This document shows, in pieces, positions 12,171 through 46,004 of a stretch of DNA of 64,000 nucleotides. The notes under the pieces were generated by a model that was not told where the DNA came from, made no database searches, and was given only the letters and a program-made list of their open reading frames with translations. Both the position numbers and the translations under genes were made by a program. The stretch spans positions 5,329,886 through 5,393,885 of the forward strand of contig NC_051439.1 in assembly GCF_001649575.2 (NCBI RefSeq). Reading direction: 5' to 3'. Positions within the stretch are counted from its first letter, which is position 1. Each line of letters opens with the position of its first letter. Origin of the DNA: Kryptolebias marmoratus (lineage: Eukaryota; Chordata; Actinopteri; Cyprinodontiformes; Rivulidae).

Positions 12171-12640
12171 ACAGTTTTATTCATGAAGCGTTTCAACAGT
12201 TATTGGTATCGTTCCAAGCTTTGTTCTCCGAACTAGGCAGAGACGGATGAATGTGTCTCCTGCTCCTGTGAGCGCGGAGCGACCTCCTCGGGGATCAGAG
12301 CTCAGATGAGCGCTCCGACTGGCACAAAGTCAGGAGGCTTTGACTGCGGCAACAAAAGGAGACGACTGACAGAGAGGAATGGCATCCATCTCCGGCTTCT
12401 CCTGTGCGCGGAGGTGACGAGCAGCCCGCCGCTGTGTAGCCAGGCGGAAAACTGACCTTTCTGGCATGAGCTGCCTCGGCCCTTTGGCACCGCACATTGA
12501 ACGCAGCCCTCCACCATCTCCTCCATCCATCTGCAGATCCGCATAATCGGCAGCCTCCTGCTGCAGCTCTGACTCCCGGTGGTTATCTCCTGCTGCTAGG
12601 TCGCTGCTCTGAAGTCAGGCGCTGTTCAAATTGTAACAGT
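12171..12640. other. GC-rich block, possible regulatory region
   Basis: Repeat-free and CpG-bearing (for example GCGCGGAGCG, CAGCCCGCCGC), unlike its surroundings. Overlapping minus-strand open frames at 12295-12544 reflect base composition. No protein similarity; it may be a promoter or a conserved non-coding element. Confidence 0.3.
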
Positions 12641-14289
12641 TGGTCTAAATACGTAAAAGTTCTTTGAGGAGGGGTTCCAGAGTGAGAAAATCTTCAAACA
12701 TCACCCCTACGTTTTCATGTAGACAGCCAAAACACAACCTTTTGAAAACTCTGATGTCATAGACCCAGACCTAACCTACGACCCCGAGCGTGACAGATGT
12801 ACCGATGACAGATTATATACTTGTGTTTGTATTTCTTAACTGCAGTAAAACCTTAATATACGCCCAATAATCTGAGCTCAAAAAGGTTTTTATTCATTAA
12901 TTTAACACAGTAAAAGCAAATGAAACAGAAAAAGAGTTATAATAAACATCAAGTATACGTTTAAAAAATATGGGTGATGGGAATAGTTTTTGTGTGTGAA
13001 GAATTCAGGCTGATATTTGAACGCTGTGAGGAAAACCCTTCCTTCCAGCCGTTCCTCACTAGATACTGGGCCTGAAATCGCTCATTATGTCCACATATTT
13101 GGACTGACACAACTCCACGTCAACACTTTCCTGCACTTTTGTGGGTTTTTGATTTAATGTGACAGGAAGTTGAAGCTCCACTTTGTTGTCAGTCCACAAA
13201 AAGGATTTGGATCTTGCTGTTGTATTCCCCAACCTAGTCTTTTTCTTCCACTTGTGTTTACAGTTTGAATCACAGTAGAACATAGATAGTATGTGTATAA
13301 GGTTTGTATGTATGTATGTATCTGTGTAAATGCGTCTATGATTTGTATATATACAGGCTATATTATTGATCCTGTTGTTACTGTATGTCTGTGTGGTGTG
13401 TTCACTGACTTGTTTTTAAGGAGGTTTTCAGTGCTTCAAATCTCTTGAGGTGGCAGGTATTAATCAATTCATTGTTTCTTCTTTTATCTTTTGATTCAGC
13501 AAGCTAGGATGCATTGGTGCAGCCAATGTTGAATCTGCACTTTATATATAATAATTGCCCTTTTAATACCATAATACCATGTCTTGCACATTTTATAATT
13601 ATTGTGTCATTCGATTACTGTATGAATTTTTTGGTAATTGTTATATGTTACCTACGAAGGGACTATGGTTAAAAATGAGCAATTTTGCCAACTTCAACAT
13701 ATTTAAACATCTGTATGTATTTCGGATGTTCATTAATGGGTTTGTCTCTTTTCAAAAAAGCTAATTCAAATTCAGTTACTCTAGTATTGTCATCTCCCCG
13801 TTCGTGTGGATGACAACATTTCTAAAAATGCTACTGCATATACGAGAATATTTTCAAAAATGACAACAAAAAAGATAGCTTTGGATAAAATATATATATA
13901 TTCTGTGTGGACAAAGCCTGGGAGGTCAGTTGTTAAAGAGGATGATTACAGTAAGTGGGATCACCATTTGATGAAGATGCTGATGGTTTTATCTCCTTAA
14001 TCTCTGTCTAATGCTTCAAAGCAAAGGAGGTCACCACCCTGATACATAATGCAGGCAGAAAGATGTCTTTGTTGGTATGAAGAGTCACAACAGCAGTTAA
14101 CAGGAGGAAAATCACATCGCTGTTTCTTTATCAAATATTTACTTTTGCCTTGACCCCGTGTGTCTGCTCTACTTTCACCTCACAGTCATCCCCTTCTGCC
14201 CTTGCGCCTGTGCGCTTGAACCTGAGGAGGAGGAAAGGAAACTATTTGCTGCCACCTGCTGGTCTGTGATGTTCACACACCCCAGTTGC
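12641..14289. other. No gene recognised
   Basis: AT-rich, with a short TATG tract near 13302-13320. Short open frames without support. Confidence 0.4.
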
Positions 14290-14697
14290 ACCTTCATTTG
14301 GAAAACATGGCTGGTGGCGGGTTGCAGGATCGCTTCCTGACCTGGGGCCTTTCTGGGTGGACTTTACATGTTCTCCCTGTGAACACATGGGTTTACTCCA
14401 GGTACTCCGGTTTCCTCCCACAGACCAAAAAACATGCATGTTAGGTTAATTGATGACTCTAAAATTGTCCCTAGGTGTGAGTGATAGTGTGAATGGTTGT
14501 TTGTCTCGTTCGTCTATATGTGGCCCTGCGATGGACTTGCGACCTGTCCAGGGTGTCCCCCGCCTCTCGCACAGTGACTGCTGGGGATAGGCACCAGCTC
14601 CCCGTGACCCGGAATGGAGAAGCGGTAAAGAAAATGGATGGATGGATGGATGGATGGATGGATGGATGGATGGATGGATGGATGGATGGATGGATGG
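14290..14697 (+). mobile_element. LINE 3'-tail repeat ending in an (ATGG)n microsatellite
   Basis: Contains ACATGTTCTCCCTGTG, TTTACTCCAGGTACTCCGG, AACATGCATGTTAGGTTAA, CCCTAGGTGTGAG and GGGATAGGCACCAGCTCCC, the common fish non-LTR retrotransposon tail, followed at 14633-14697 by about 16 ATGG/GGAT units. A piece in reverse orientation lies at 41840-42080. Confidence 0.65.
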
Positions 14698-14724
14698 TGG
14701 CGGGTTGCTTTAGAACAGTAAAGT

Positions 14725-15345
14725 TCATTATTGCCTGCCTTTTGGCTGCGGGCAACAATGCTTTATCTTTCATCTGTGCACTTACGTTCATTTGTCTTTT
14801 GTGTCAGCAAAATACCTCAGAAACCATGAGACAAATTTTAACAAAACTATCAATCAGTAGTCACTGTGTGCACATCTAGTTGTGGTTAACTTTTAGGGTC
14901 AACTCACTTCAAGATGGCCGACACAGCCACCTGAATGTAGCCAACACAAAAATAGCTAGAACTCAAATTTACAGGTGTTAAGCTAAAATCTGATGTGGTA
15001 GTAGCTGAGCATCATCCCCAGCATACTTTGAGTGCCACACTTTGGACAAGACCTTTGCTTAAGACTTTGTTTTTATCTGTTGTGGTCAGCCTTGTTTGTC
15101 TGTTAGCAAAATATCTCATGAGCCACTGGACAGATTTTAATGAAACGTTTAAGAAATAACCAAAGGATGAACATCTACAACTGATTCCCTTTTGGAGTCA
15201 ATCCAATTCAAGATGGCCACCACAGCTAAGCAACCTTAGCCAACACCAATTTAGCTATAACTCTCTGAGTTTTAAAGATATTGTGGTAATATTTGGTGTG
15301 GTAGCAGATGAGGGTAAAACACAACACATCCTTGGGTCTTACTCA
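14725..15345 (+). repeat. R-family repeat, two units
   Basis: Left hairpin-like end TGCCTGCCTTTTGGCTGCGG, then two forward units. The AAGATGGCC core appears at about 14912 and 15210; each unit ends GTGGTAGTAGCTGAG or similar. Confidence 0.75.
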
Positions 15346-15439
15346 TGGATGATTATGTGCTGACTTTTAAATAAGTTAAAACAGAAGTATGGCTCATTAA
15401 ACAGCATTAGCATTAGTTATCCTTCTCTAAGTCCTCTGC

Positions 15440-15776
15440 AGACAGAAGCGTGCAGTAACACTTTCAGACTCAGAGAGGTGGTGGTTTATCTGAAGAGTGT
15501 GTCCGTGAGTCAGCCGGTCCCTGTGGGTCGCAGCTGGAGGGAGGAGAGAGAGCTCCACCCAGCAGCAGCAGGAGCAGCGGCGTCATATGCGGTTGCAAAT
15601 TCCCCAGCCTCCCCACAGCCAGACTCCGAGACATTTCTGCGTCTGTGACAGCCCTCCCCTTCGCTGCAGGACGTGTTGCCCTTCACTCCGAGTTAGGTTT
15701 CTGAGCGGAGCGGAGTGGTGGGACTAGGAGCAGCTCCTGGACGGGCGTCCGTTGGCAGCCAGATGTCTGCTTGTGG
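15440..15776 (+). other. GC-richer block ending in a strong donor: candidate 5' exon/promoter of the sash1 gene
   Basis: A GC-rich, non-repetitive stretch between two R repeats. It ends ...AGATGTCTGCTTGTG followed by gtgagt, a consensus splice donor. Its position 8 kb upstream and on the same strand as the first recognised SASH1 exon fits a first exon. The frame is a problem: the ATG at 15763 leaves phase 1, while exon a needs phase 0. So it would have to be untranslated, or joined through an unseen exon. No protein similarity. Confidence 0.35.
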
Positions 15777-16034
15777 TGAGTGGATTTCTGGCTTTTGCAC
15801 TGGAATGCAGTGCTATGGTTGGATTTCACTGAGGGAATTTTATTCCATTTAACACCGAATCTTGAGGCAAGTTGGGACTTGTGTTTAGGCTTGTATGTGG
15901 TTTTTTTTTATTACTGTTTTATTCATTTATTTACAAAACAAGTACTCATGTAAGGACTTCTACAGCATTCTGCCATGGCATGTTCATTAAACTCTATAAC
16001 ATGAAATTCTCTGTGAAAATTAGACTTAGGGTCA

Positions 16035-16800
16035 TATTTATCGCCGGCAGCTGAAAGGCAAAGGTTAAGGATTTTGCCCGTGCATGTGTTCCTGTGACAG
16101 TCTGCTGCCAAAAACAATCTCATGAACAACTGGTTGAATTTTAACTAAAATAATCATTGGATGTACATCTACAAATGATTAACTTTTGGAGTCAACATGA
16201 TTCAAGATGGCTGCCACAGTCAGTTGATCTTGGAAAACACAAAAAATGTCCATAATCAATCAATTTTACAGATATTGACCTATAATTTGGTGTGATAACA
16301 GCTTAAACTGATCCCAATCAAATACTCTGAGCACTAACAGATTGCATAGGACCTGTTTAACATTTTGCCATTAACGCTTTGGAGTCAGTTTTGTCTGTTA
16401 GCAAAATATCTCATGAACCACAAGATGGATTTTAATGAAACTTTCAGGAAATAATCACTGGATGTAGATCTACAACTGATTTACTTTTGGAGTCAACCTA
16501 ATTCAAGATGGCAGCCGCAGTCAGCTGAACTTAGAAAACACAGAAATAGCTAAAATTCAGTCAGTGTTACAGATATTGCGCTAAGATGTGGTGTGGCAGT
16601 GGCTGACAGTAATTCACGACATACTCCAAGTGCTACTCATTGTGCAGGATCTTTGCTTCACTTTTGCATTAACTGTAGGAGTCAAACCTATTTGTCTGTT
16701 AGCAAAATATCTCATGAACCACTAAACAAATTTTAGTGAAACTTTAAGAAATGACCAGCAGCGGGACATACACCTTCCTTTAGGGATTGTGAGGCCTTTA
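16035..16800 (+). repeat. R-family repeat, two full units and a partial third
   Basis: Starts with an ATCGCCGGCAG end. The cores CAAGATGGCTGCCACAG (about 16203) and CAAGATGGCAGCCGCAG (about 16505) are followed by a third TTAGCAAAATATCTCATGAA start at 16700. It ends near 16800 with TTCCTTTAGGGA and GGCC. Confidence 0.75.
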
Positions 16801-17427
16801 ATTGAATTTTGACACCTAAGTAATGATCCAAATGAGGTGTGTTTAATTTAAAAAGACCTTTAACATGTTAGTGGGAAAAGGCTGCTTTACATCTGTCCAC
16901 ATGTGACATTCACAGCAGGTTAAAATTTAAATGACTTTCGTTTTAGTCCAGTTTTATACTTTGTAATAAAGTTGACAACAACAAAACAATAAAAGTCTTT
17001 TTTTCTCTTCTTCTGTAATGAAACCTACAAATATTTCTGACTTAAAGCAGGGTGAGGCAAATGATTCGCTGATACTTTGTGGCCCTGGCCTGTTTGCCTT
17101 TAAACACGACAGAGGACCTGTAAAAACCCTCACGCCCTGGACCCTGAGGGCACGAGGATCTTTTGTCTCTGTATGTGATGCTGATCGCCTGAGAAATGTG
17201 ACGCCCACACTTTTCTTTTCAACCCCTGTGGCTGATGTCTCCGGCTGCAGTTCAGGCCTAGATGTCATTAATTTAGAGACGGAGCTCTTGTTTTTTGCAA
17301 GACTTCCAAGTTTGAGAATAGGCGTCATGTCTTTGTTTGTGTTTTATATGCTTTAAAGGAAAGGTCAGGTCTTTTGAAACAGGGTTATGTGGAAAGGTTA
17401 TGAATGAATATCTTACCTATTAAAAAT
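16801..17427. other. Unexplained stretch open on both strands
   Basis: Open on the minus strand (16954-17328, 124 codons) and the plus strand (17018-17356, 112 codons), not repetitive by eye. No domain or splice context is seen. Probably chance plus moderate GC content. Confidence 0.3.
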
Positions 17428-18955
17428 CAACTAATGAAAATAAGTCATTGCTTTTGGATTTTGGTTCAGTAGAATTATTTTTAAAACAAATTAATGAAAC
17501 TTAATGTTTTATTGCACAACCTTTTGAGGCGATCACTTGAGTCCAGTGATTTCTGTCCCTCTCTCTGAGACGTCTGCACCTGTCCTCAGATGTTTTGTCC
17601 CACTCCTCATGGACAAGCTGCTCCAGCTGTCTCAGGTTTGAAGGCTTCCTTCTCCAGATGTTTCAGCTCCTTCCACAGATGTTCAACAGGATTTAGATCA
17701 GAGCTCAGAGGCCACTTTCAGAACGGTCCAATGTTTGGTTCTGAGCCATTCTTGGTGTTTTTAGTTGTGTTTTGGGTCATTATCCTGTTGGAGGAGCCAT
17801 GACCTGAGACAGAGACCAAGCTTTCTGACTCTGAGCAGCACAGTTTACTCCAGAAGGTCTTGATAGTCTTGAGATTTCATTGGACCCTAAACAGATTCAC
17901 AGGTGGTTCAAATGTAACCGGCAGCTGGTGAAGATCGCCATATAAAACCTTCATTCAGCCCCATTTTCGCCAGCTACTTTTTGTTGATTGACCAAAAATA
18001 TTTTGTAAACGTTTGCCTAGAACAGTCCCTGTGTTATCCCTAAACTTCATAATGATGCAAAATGTAATTTTATTCACAATGAATTATTTTCTACCTCCAG
18101 CCATCGTTGAGAAAGCAACAAGCACTATTGTTGTAACACCACCACTGATTGGTCAAGAGTTCTCATTTATCTTCCGAGGCTTCTGATTGGTCGATGTTGG
18201 GAGCGTGACACTGCATCATTTTCGAGGCAGTGGATGACAGATGCCTGAATGTCCAAGATAAGAACGGACAAGAAAAAGTAACGTACCAAGACGATCCATT
18301 TCGAAACTCCAGTCATAATGTTTGTATTCAGATTTATTCTACAAGATTACTTACTTCAGGTTGACTGCCTTCAGAGATGGTTCCTTTGTCTTGGCTAAAT
18401 TAATTCTCCATCTGATTTTCTGAAAACTCTCCCAGTTCTTCCAGAAAGCCAAAATTTCCCACAAATTTTCTTCAAAAACCTGCTGATTTTAGACTCTTCA
18501 GACACCTTCCCAGCCTTGTTCTAAACGCCAGGAAAATGCATTTCTGATGTTCTGAATTTCACATTTTTCTAATCTGAGCAGCTGTAGTCTCAGGAACATC
18601 CAGCTGCTTGGAGATGGTCTTATAGTCTTTGCCTTTAACATGATGACAATAATTGTCTTTCTAATTTCCTGAGACAACTCTGTCCTCTGCTTTCTGTGCT
18701 CCATGTTCGGTGTGTTACACACCATGATACCAAACAGCCCTGTGACTACCTGTCACCCTTTAAATAGGCAGACAGGACTGGAGACACGTGTGATGCTGGC
18801 TACAGGACACACCTCAGTTTAACATGTCCCTGTGGGCAACTATTTTCAATCTGTTCTAGGAGAACCATCCTTTTTGTTAAGGCCAGCTTCATTAGATTTT
18901 TTTTTTCTGTTGCACCAAAATTCAAAAGTGATGCCTGATTTTCATTAGTTGACTT
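17428..18955 (-). mobile_element. Inactive Tc1/mariner-type transposon with inverted ends
   Basis: The left end CAACTAATGAAAATAAGTCA and the right end, read in reverse as CAACTAATGAAAATCAGGCA, form matching terminal repeats of about 40 bp. The minus strand encodes transposase fragments: a helix-turn-helix start (KTISKQLDVPETT region near 18600, frameshifted) and, at the far end, NDPKHTTKNTKNG and SSDLNPVEHLWKELK (about 17640-17790). Stops and shifts disable it. About 17890-18360 does not look like transposase and may be an insertion. Confidence 0.75.
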
Positions 18956-20619
18956 TTACAAATTCTTTTCTTATTACTTTTAATAAGAAGTTTCAAGTTT
19001 TTTCAGTGATGAGTGGAGGTTTTTCTTTCTTTAACGAAAAGGTCCAAACAAATGTATCCGTGTCTGTTATGTAACTGCGTAATGAGAAACTGATGGTAGT
19101 GTAAAGGTTTTTAAAATAGTGTTCACATCAACCACTATTTTTTGGCTTCATTCAGACTAGCCATTTGCTTGTCAATGCCGTCTTTAAAGTCTTTGTTGTT
19201 CACAGAGCTATCTAAAACAGATAAGATGTTATTGTTCGTAACCTTTCCTCAGAGCCTACTCCAAAACTTCTGATCCTTTGCGTTAAGCTGCATTTACGTC
19301 CTATAATGGGGGTGCATACACATACACCATGTCTATTAAGCACTGAGGGTGCTGCGGTATCACGTGGCTGTGTCACAATGAGCCGTTTATGTGAATCAGC
19401 GGCAGTCGGAGGCAGAAGGGTGGCTGCAGCCAGGCGCAGTGCAGGGCTTCAGTGTCATTTCTCGACAGTATGAAAAGCAGCCAGATTTTTCAGGCCGTTT
19501 TCGACCAGGGGGCATGTTATTTGCCTAAATGAATGGACCTCTCTTCTGAACAGTTGGGCCCATCACAGATTGCCATGGCGTGAGACAAGTGAGCACAGAC
19601 TCTTACTTTTTCTCTGCAGAGGGCTCTTCTCAGTGCATTTGCATAAGTTCAGGGTATGGCATGAGTGAGGCATAAAGATGATTATAATCTGTGGAGCGGT
19701 TTACGAACTAAGTAGATGGTTATTACTGACGCAGCATGTTTGTGTGACCAGCCTTCGCTCATAACTGCACATGATGACGAACCGTCTTTGTGTATTTTTA
19801 ACTCTCTTGTTCTTGTCTCATCCTGTGTCACTCTATAACCATCTTTTATACCTTTTTTGTGATCTTTAATTACTTTTGGAATCACAAATGACTCACAGCC
19901 CGTTTAACTGTTGTGGCTGTTATGCATTTTTATGAGCATATACTTTTTTTTTTACTCATTTGATTGTTTATTTGAATTCAGTTTATTCATAAAGCACCAA
20001 ATGACAACACAAGTCATCTCAGGGCACTGTACAAAAATACAAGTCCAACAACAGTAAAAAAATAAGGCCAACAAATAAAAACAAGCCCCACAAGAACAGC
20101 AACAGCAACAAAAATAACAATATTGTGGTTGATTTGAAATGAATGTTTTGTAGAAAAAGTGACTGTCTTGTAGTTTTATGTCTTGATGTGTCCAAACAAA
20201 CAAAAAAAAGCTGATGATGTTAAGGATGTTTTAGAATTATCATAGTTGGATTTTATTTGTGCAAATAACCTGGAGGAAATTATTTGTACATTTTTTAGTT
20301 ACCAGCTCTGTAACTTGGTTCAGCTGTAAAGAAAATCAAATGTGTTGGTTTGTCTTAAATTTTTGGTTTCACAGAAAGCATTTTTATTTTTTATTTTTGT
20401 ACACAAACAGTCTGTTTTTCAGTTCAACAACAAACCAATTCAACCAGTATCTTGCATGCTGTTGATTATAGTTCTTGGAGACAACGCAGAATCGGCAGAT
20501 CAGAGCTTAAAACTCCTAAACTGAATGCGGCCGAGGAAACTGGGATTGAGCTTCACCAAATACTGTTTTAGTTTTCCTTTATTAAATTAAAATAAAATAG
20601 GTTCAATAAATTTAAGGGT
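18956..20619. other. No gene recognised; one repeat fragment
   Basis: TTTATTCATAAAGCACCAAA at about 19981-20040 resembles the 'TATAGCAC' repeat. Otherwise no feature. Confidence 0.4.
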
Positions 20620-21715
20620 ATTTCAGTGGGTGGGGCATGTTGGAGACTAGTTGGCGACTCGTAACTTGGAAAGAAAATAGACAAATTTTGAGTTGCAGTC
20701 TTGACCAGCGAGCCGCGCGGCCGAGTTTTATGCAGCTAGGGGTGGAGCCGAGACGAGATGAGACGAGATACTAGGCTCACAGGACGAGACAAGAGTTTAA
20801 CAATACTTTTTTTGATAAATGTTTTTGCCGCAAACTTTACTGACTGGCATCTTTCTGGTTTTTCACGAGCCGATTTAGACCTTAGGGGGTCAGAGTGAAA
20901 AACCGGATCAGCTCAGATATAAAAAAATAAATAGATTTGCCATGTTTATCAGATTTCTTATGTTTAAATATTCATACAAAAATTAGTTTTTATTAATTTT
21001 TATTTTTATCAGTCAGAACAAACAGTGGAGATTTTTTTTTTTAACTAAAATAATTTTATGTTGTCCGAAGGCAATCGTTCTGCCTGACAAACAATTTAAA
21101 ATGATGGGAACATCTTTAGTGAGAATTTCAACAAACAAAGTCATGAGTCCTGTTTTTTTGGGGGGGTTTTTTGGTACGGTTTTCACTAAAACCTCAACGA
21201 GAAATCTTGTGATGTTTTACTCTGGTGAGATCTCGTTACACCCCTCTCATGGCATATTTTTGTGCTCACCGGTTGCAAAACTGTATTCTTGGCCGTGCAC
21301 TTTATTTTTTGCCCACCTCCACCAACACCGTACCCGCCTCAGCCCACTTTGTCCCCACCCCCACATTTATGATTTTGTCTACTGGGACACAATTTCTAAA
21401 TGAAGTTGAGCACATTTTTTTTTATAATTTATCATCAGGGTGTTTTTTTTTTTAGACCTGAACATTTGCCTCGGCTGTTAAACTACAGCTGCCAGAATTA
21501 CAAACACTAAATTGAGAAGGGGTTTAAGACGCTCATGACGACTGACTTCTGTGAGAGAAACATTTTTATTCAAAACACAAGCGGCACGACTGTGCACCTC
21601 TACGACACAGGCGAGGAAATCGAGAACCCCACAAACATTTCGAGATATTTTAGAGACTCCCTCGTGAATGCTGTTTGCCAGCTAGTGTCCACCAGTGAGA
21701 CACAGGTATTACCAG
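20620..21715. mobile_element. Long MITE-like element, same family as 11455-11757
   Basis: Left end TTTCAGTGGGTGGGGCATGT with GACTAGTTGGCGAC; right end GCTGTTTGCCAGCTAGTG and CACCAGTGAGACA, the reverse complement pattern. The interior is AT-rich, with no transposase seen. Confidence 0.5.
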
Positions 21716-22324
21716 CACCATGTTTACTGGACCTTCATTAAATACAACACAAGTCTGTTGTTCCTTTAAAGTGTGTCTCATCAGAAGTCTTTATATAATA
21801 CCTACAGAAAGCATGGCGCAAAGAATCATCACCTGCCCCTGCCCCCCATTCAAATCTCCCTTTTGTTTTCCTGCCATTCAACTTTCCATTACTTTCCCCG
21901 TCTTTGTTTTCTAACACGGCAGGCAGCCGTTTTCAGTGTAAAGCCACTGAAAACAGACTGTGTGCTTCCTGCTAATTACCACTGTGACCAAGTTAACAAC
22001 CAGGTGTTTAAATATAACAAAGCACTTACCAGCAGAGGAGCTTCTACCCACTCTGAAGTCTGCGGGGCGGAGAACGAGCTCAATTAAAGAGTTATAAACA
22101 AAGTGACTCTCTGCCGAATTTATCGGAATCATAACTCAGCGCCTAACATTGTTTTTCTGGGTCTGTTTGACATGAAAATAGGCGACAACAACTTCGTAAA
22201 CTGGCAGCGTGTCAGTGGTCTGTTGCAACCCGTGCTTAGTTTGAAAAAATAAATGTATAAATACAATTCTGATTGTTTCAGTTACCTCTAAAAATAACTA
22301 AAACTATGAAAATATTTATCATGA
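21716..22324. other. No gene recognised
   Basis: Overlapping short open frames on both strands at 21720-22132 without any supporting motif. Confidence 0.35.
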
Positions 22325-22880
22325 AGGCGAGGTGGTGATTAAGTTTTTACTCATTTCTGTGTGTGTGTTCATTTAATTGTCTGGTCGCAGAATATCTCAT
22401 AAACCATTGGACAGGTTTTACTGAAACTCTCAGAAAGTAATCACTGGGTGTACATCTATAAGCAATTAACTTTTGGATTCAAACACATTTAAGATGGCCG
22501 CCACAGTTAAGCAAATCTAGCCAACGTAAAAATAGCTCTAACTCAGCCAGTTTTACAGATTTAGAGCTAAAATTTGGTGTGGTAGTAGCTGAGAGCCATT
22601 CCTACTACATACCCCAGGTTCTAACTGATCACACAAAATCTGCAAATCTGTTGCCATTAACTTTTAGAGTCAACCTTGTCTGGTAACAAAATATCTGACG
22701 AACCACTGGGGAGATTGTAATGAAACTTTCAAAAAACAATTCCTGGATGTGCGTCTACAGCTCATTACCCTTTGGAATCAACCCAATTCAAGATGGCCGC
22801 CTCAGCTAATCAACCGTAGCCACATAAAAATGGCTTTAGCTTAGGTAATTTTACAGATATCAAGCTAAAGTGTACCCCGC
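22325..22880 (+). repeat. R-family repeat, two units
   Basis: AAGATGGCCGCC at about 22491 and AAGATGGCCGCCTCAGC at about 22789, with CAGAATATCTCATAAACCA and ACAAAATATCTGACGAACCA at the unit starts. Confidence 0.75.
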
Positions 22881-23706
22881 AGTTTTTAAAAAAAAAATAA
22901 AATCCGTTAAATTGATGTATTGTAATTCAGTTCTGTTAGGTTTTGTAATGATGTAGTTTAGTGTATCTTACACAAAAGATCAATTTTCCTTGGAGGCGAT
23001 TTAACAAACCAAAGGCTCACATTGCAAATCTCCACATATTTACTGGAAAAAGCGTATTTCAAATACATTAGTTTGAGATGTTTTTTTGGACCATTTGTAA
23101 ACCAAGTTCTGCGGTTTAGTCTAAAACTTGGCTGCTAGATCCTAAAACTCAGCAAAAAAACCTGTGATTTGTAATCTTCCCATCCAACAAAAAGCACACA
23201 ACATGTCAAATGTACAATTGAAGGAAACTTAAGGGGGGGATTCATCCAGGAATATGTGTTGTGTGAGTCTGGACAAAAGGTGATCCGACTGAGTGCTTCT
23301 GCTTCTTGTGATTTACGGCCGACTGAACCCGTGGCCTCTCGAGTCGAGTCTTGAGTGGAACGAGTGTTGTAGCTGCGTCACACGGTGCCTCTTCTGTGTG
23401 TGTGGGGGGGGAGGTCAGGTCTGAGGAGCACCGAGGAGGTGGTAGGGATCAGCGAGCAGGAAGATGACAAGCAGCTGAAGGCACAGACAGCATCCCAGCT
23501 TGATGTCCCCAAAGGCCCGGTGCTTTATCTCCTGTGCTTCCTGTTTGTTTGTGGTCCCGGTGCCAAAGTTTCACACAATGGCTTATCGTGACAGTGGTCA
23601 TTGTCGGCAGAGGTCGCCTGCTGCTCGGCACCTCGCTCAGCCTCTTCGGGACATTGTCTTATCTCCGTTGCCATATCAGTTTCAGTGTTGTCTTTATCTC
23701 ATGCAG
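22881..23706. other. Region upstream of sash1 exon a
   Basis: Non-repetitive, GC-richer from 23290. A run of G (23405-23411) and open frames that lead into exon a are present, but no SASH1-like residues precede the acceptor. Confidence 0.4.
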
Positions 23707-44515
<20,809 letters not shown>

Positions 44516-44999
44516 TGCTGAAACCTGTTTCTGACGAATTTGTGATTTCAAATTTACAGTAAGATGCCTGTTTGATACTGCTCTAGGATCATGAATCTGC
44601 ATTTTTTTTTTATCTAATCGTTTGTCTGTAATATAGTTGATTTTTTTTTTAATCAATGTTTGATTTTTCTGACAGCTCTGTCATTGTTTAAGTGTTGCTC
44701 ATTCAGCTGAATCCAGCCTCGTCGAGGAACCTGAACCTGACCAGAGTCCAATAATTATATAAGCAGCAGCACCAGCAGTGAATGTGTCTCTTATCAAAGC
44801 AAAATCTGATTGTTGGTTTAAGTGTAACCACACAAAATCCAGACTCAAATATGAACTTAATAGAGTTTTTAATTGGCTCGGTGTTTACACAATATAGTGT
44901 GGGAGTGCTTTCCACCCAGCAACATGTAAATACAAACAGTTTATTTTACAGCTGAATAATTCAGGCTTACAACCCAAAGTCATTTTACTTTGAGTAAAA
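44516..44999 (+). other. Sash1 3' flank / UTR
   Basis: AT-rich DNA after the sash1 stop with poly-T runs; no certain polyadenylation site before 44999, where AAATAAAAAC occurs at the edge of a transposon. Confidence 0.4.
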
Positions 45000-45985
45000 C
45001 AAATAAAAACAGAATTCTTTTTTTTTTTAATCTCACAAACCCATATTTTCTATGCAATGAATCATGGAAAACATAACAAGTGTTTAAACTAAGAAACTGA
45101 TTTTTGGGGGGGGGGCCAAAAAAGGTCATATTTAATTTGATGGCAGCAGCACATCTCAACAAAACTTCAGGCAGTGGAACCGAAGGCTGTAAAAGTAAGT
45201 GGTACGAAAAAAAAGAGACAACTGAAGGAGAATTTTGCAACTAATTAGGGTAATTAACAACAGTTCAGTCAGAGGACTGGGTATGAAAAGAACATTTTAG
45301 AGAAGCTGGATCTCTTAGACATAATATGAGCAGAGGTTCACCAGTTTGTGAAAAACTGTCTAAAAGTAGTGGAACAATTTCAGAATAAACTTCAGGCCCT
45401 CAGGGGCCACTGCATTAAAAACAGGTCTGATTCTGTTCTGGACATCACTGCATGGACTCAGGAACACTTCCACAGATCATTGTCTGTAAACACAGTTCAC
45501 TGTACCATCCACTAATGCTGCTTAAAGCTCTATCAGGCAAAGAAGAAGCCAGATGTGAACACCATCCAGAAACACTGCTGTCTTCTCTGGACCAAAGCTC
45601 ATTTAAGATGGACTGAGGGACAGAGGAGAACTGATCTGTGGTTAGAGGAATAGAAGTTTGAAATTGTTTTTGAAATCCACAGACACCACATCATCTGTCC
45701 TAAAGAGGAGACGGACCATCCATCCTGTTATCAGCTCACAGTTCAAAGGTTTGCTTCTCTGATGGTATGGAGGTGCATTAATGCTTCTGGCATGGGCAGC
45801 TTACACATCTAGAAAGGCACCATCAATGTGGAAAAGTATAAACAAGTTTTAGAACAACATATGCTTCTATCTAGGTGACGTCTATTTTCAATACAGATTT
45901 CACTTAGACAATGTTAAACCTCAGACTGCATCATTCCAGCATTCCACATTTAGTGTTAAGTTTACTCAAAGTGAGAGAAGGCAGC
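45000..45985 (+). mobile_element. Tc1/mariner remnant abutting the 3' end of ddo copy 1
   Basis: Plus-strand transposase debris: KHCCLLWTKAHLRWTEGQRR (about 45570-45630), SLMVW..INASGMG (about 45755-45800). The region around 45910 matches the CAGACTGCATCATTCCAGCA part of the element at 29634. It stops about 20 bp from the DDO stop codon. Confidence 0.65.
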
Positions 45986-46004
45986 TTTCACTGGTAGAAT
46001 TAGT

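Noticed and set aside
12295..12544. Three overlapping minus-strand frames as a coding exon
   Set aside because: Several frames open at once reflects GC content; none matches a family.
14471..14879. Open frames with HPSI or GWMD repeats as repetitive proteins
   Set aside because: They are the (ATGG)n microsatellite read on each strand.
14725..16800. CRISPR-like array from regularly repeated blocks
   Set aside because: Units are about 300 bp, degenerate and transposon-like in a vertebrate genome.
16954..17356. Open frames on both strands as a small gene
   Set aside because: No start context, splice sites or family resemblance; kept only as an unexplained stretch.
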